A DNA stretch of 64,000 bases from Plesiocystis pacifica SIR-1 (lineage in GTDB: Bacteria; Myxococcota_A; Polyangia; Nannocystales; Nannocystaceae), in NCBI RefSeq assembly GCF_000170895.1, contig NZ_ABCS01000048.1, positions 1-64,000 on the forward strand. The letters run 5' to 3'. This document shows positions 62,903 to 64,000 of this stretch, one piece after another. The notes under the pieces were generated by a model. That model did no database searches and was not told where the DNA came from. It saw nothing but the letters and a program-made list of their open reading frames with translations. Numbering within the stretch: the stretch's first letter is position 1; each line of letters begins with the position of its first letter. Made by a program: the position numbers and the translations under genes.

Positions 62903-64000
62903 GTGCAACCCTCGACCCATGCCTTCGCCCTGACTGCGTCCATCCTCGCGCTCTCCCCCGCGGTGGCCTGTGTCGAGCCCGACGTGAACGTCGAGGACGC
63001 CGGCGACGAGGCCAGCGACACCCTCGGCGAGGACGAAGTCGGACCCAGCGACGACACTGGCCCCGACACCGAGGGCGACTCCAGCGACGAGGAGAGCTCG
63101 GGCAGCGAGGCGGACTCCAGCACCGACACGGGCTCCAGCGAGGAAGAGAGCACCGACGCGGACTCCAGCACCGACACAGACTCCAGCACCGAGACCGATT
63201 CCAGCACCGAGACCGACTCCAGCACCGACGCGGACTCCAGCACCGACACGGACTCCAGCACCGACGCGGACTCCAGCACCGACACGGACTCCAGCGAGGA
63301 AGAGAGCACCGACGAGGGGGACACCGGCGAGCCGCCGGAGCCCTCGCCCTGGACGGCGGCCTTCGCCTGGTTCGACTCGAGCGACAAGCTCCAGCTGCGC
63401 CTCTACGGCCCGGAGGTCGGCTGGGACGAGACGCAGACCGTCAACGAGCCCTGGCAGTGGGAGACCTTCGACGGCTGGGAGAGCGTGCAGGTGGCGATCG
63501 ACGAGGAGTCGGTCTGGGTCCAGTGGAGCATGTTCATCGACGGCATGGGCATCCCCGTGTGGGCCCGCCGCTACGACTTCCAAGCGGGCTGGGGTCCGCA
63601 GGTCGAGCTCAACCCGGGCGGGGGCACCTCGCGCACGCGCTTCATCTCCCACCTCTCCGGGGGCCGGGCCGTCTCGGCCTTCACCAACGGGCCGGGGATG
63701 ATGGCCTACGCCTGCTACGATCCCCTCGACGGCTGGGGCCAGGCCGTGCCCACGGCGGCCGAGTGGTCGAGGGCGCGACAACGCCCGAACGGCAACTTGA
63801 TCGTGATCGACGAGACCCAGACGACCCTCAGGGGCCTGGTGTTGGGGCCCGACGCCGGCACGGACGACTGGTGCAGCCAGCAGCTCGCGCCGCCGCAGCT
63901 GCTCGTCGAGGCAGCCAACCCGCTGTGGAACGTGAGCGCTGGTCTCGCGTCCGATCAGGGCGGCCCGCTGGCGCACACGATCTGGATCGACCCGGGCGTG
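62903..64000 (+). CDS. Lipoprotein with Asp/Ser/Thr minisatellite linker, 3' end outside window
   Basis: A partial gene of at least 366 codons from GTG 62903 (MQPSTHAFALTASILALSPAVAC). The lipobox is PAVAC. The linker from about residue 24 to 150 is built of DSSTDTDSSTDA/DSSTET repeats coded by near-identical 12-15-bp units (63110-63310). The globular part (SPWTAAFAWFDSSDKLQLR onward) has WxxF/W repeats like the lipoprotein at 5578. It runs off the window edge. Confidence 0.7.
   Translation, partial: MQPSTHAFALTASILALSPAVACVEPDVNVEDAGDEASDTLGEDEVGPSDDTGPDTEGDSSDEESSGSEADSSTDTGSSEEESTDADSSTDTDSSTETDSSTETDSSTDADSSTDTDSSTDADSSTDTDSSEEESTDEGDTGEPPEPSPWTAAFAWFDSSDKLQLRLYGPEVGWDETQTVNEPWQWETFDGWESVQVAIDEESVWVQWSMFIDGMGIPVWARRYDFQAGWGPQVELNPGGGTSRTRFISHLSGGRAVSAFTNGPGMMAYACYDPLDGWGQAVPTAAEWSRARQRPNGNLIVIDETQTTLRGLVLGPDAGTDDWCSQQLAPPQLLVEAANPLWNVSAGLASDQGGPLAHTIWIDPGV

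Overview
The window is about 70% G+C and packed with genes. The likely source is a myxobacterium, probably of the Nannocystaceae type (Plesiocystis, Enhygromyxa, Nannocystis). This is inferred from the many Cys-rich lipoproteins with Ser/Thr/Asp/Glu-rich linkers, two MYXO-CTERM-like protein tails, a Ser/Thr kinase with a TPR tail, and NTGA-type start/stop overlaps. No rRNA, tRNA, IS element, phage or CRISPR array was seen.

Layout. 1-3038: glycosyltransferase and polysaccharide flippase. 3042-3271: two dispersed repeat elements in a convergent gap. 3337-12856: Tat-exported PhoX-like protein, secreted lipoproteins (one a metzincin-type protease, one an esterase), a LysR regulator and an ExbB/ExbD pair. 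12853-13685: remnant of an ATPase plus small-partner cassette. 13736-28964: S9 peptidase, Cys-rich lipoprotein, molybdopterin oxidoreductase, kinase-TPR protein, trypsin-like and DUF2330 proteins, and an orphan response regulator. 28965-29219: three tandem 85-bp palindromic units, followed by argH.

30850-37852 is the most striking locus: a five-gene, same-strand cluster that looks like an isonitrile (isocyanide) biosynthetic operon. It encodes a TauD-type dioxygenase fused to a cytochrome P450, an isocyanide synthase (PvcA/Dit1 family) fused behind two cyclic-nucleotide-binding-like domains, a DUF924 protein, an O-methyltransferase and a second, divergent PvcA/Dit1-family protein. The expected chemistry is conversion of an amino-acid amine to an isonitrile, then oxidation by the dioxygenase and P450 and methylation.

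38153-47840: two tandem paralogous secreted proteins, a large LGFP-repeat protein and a small secreted protein. 48034-50830: a complete binding-protein-dependent metal-chelate or cobalamin ABC importer. 50910-52064: alpha/beta hydrolase. 52105-59911: a type VI secretion tip operon (VgrG, membrane protein, DUF2169-pentapeptide, pentapeptide, DUF3540, DUF4150/PAAR-like). 60062-64000: glutathione S-transferase, ketopantoate-reductase-like protein and two lipoproteins, the last cut by the window end.

The repeats (R1 at 3042 and 47844; R2 at 3187 and three times at 28965-29219) all lie in gaps between convergent genes and are built of hairpins. One R2 stem shows a compensatory base pair.
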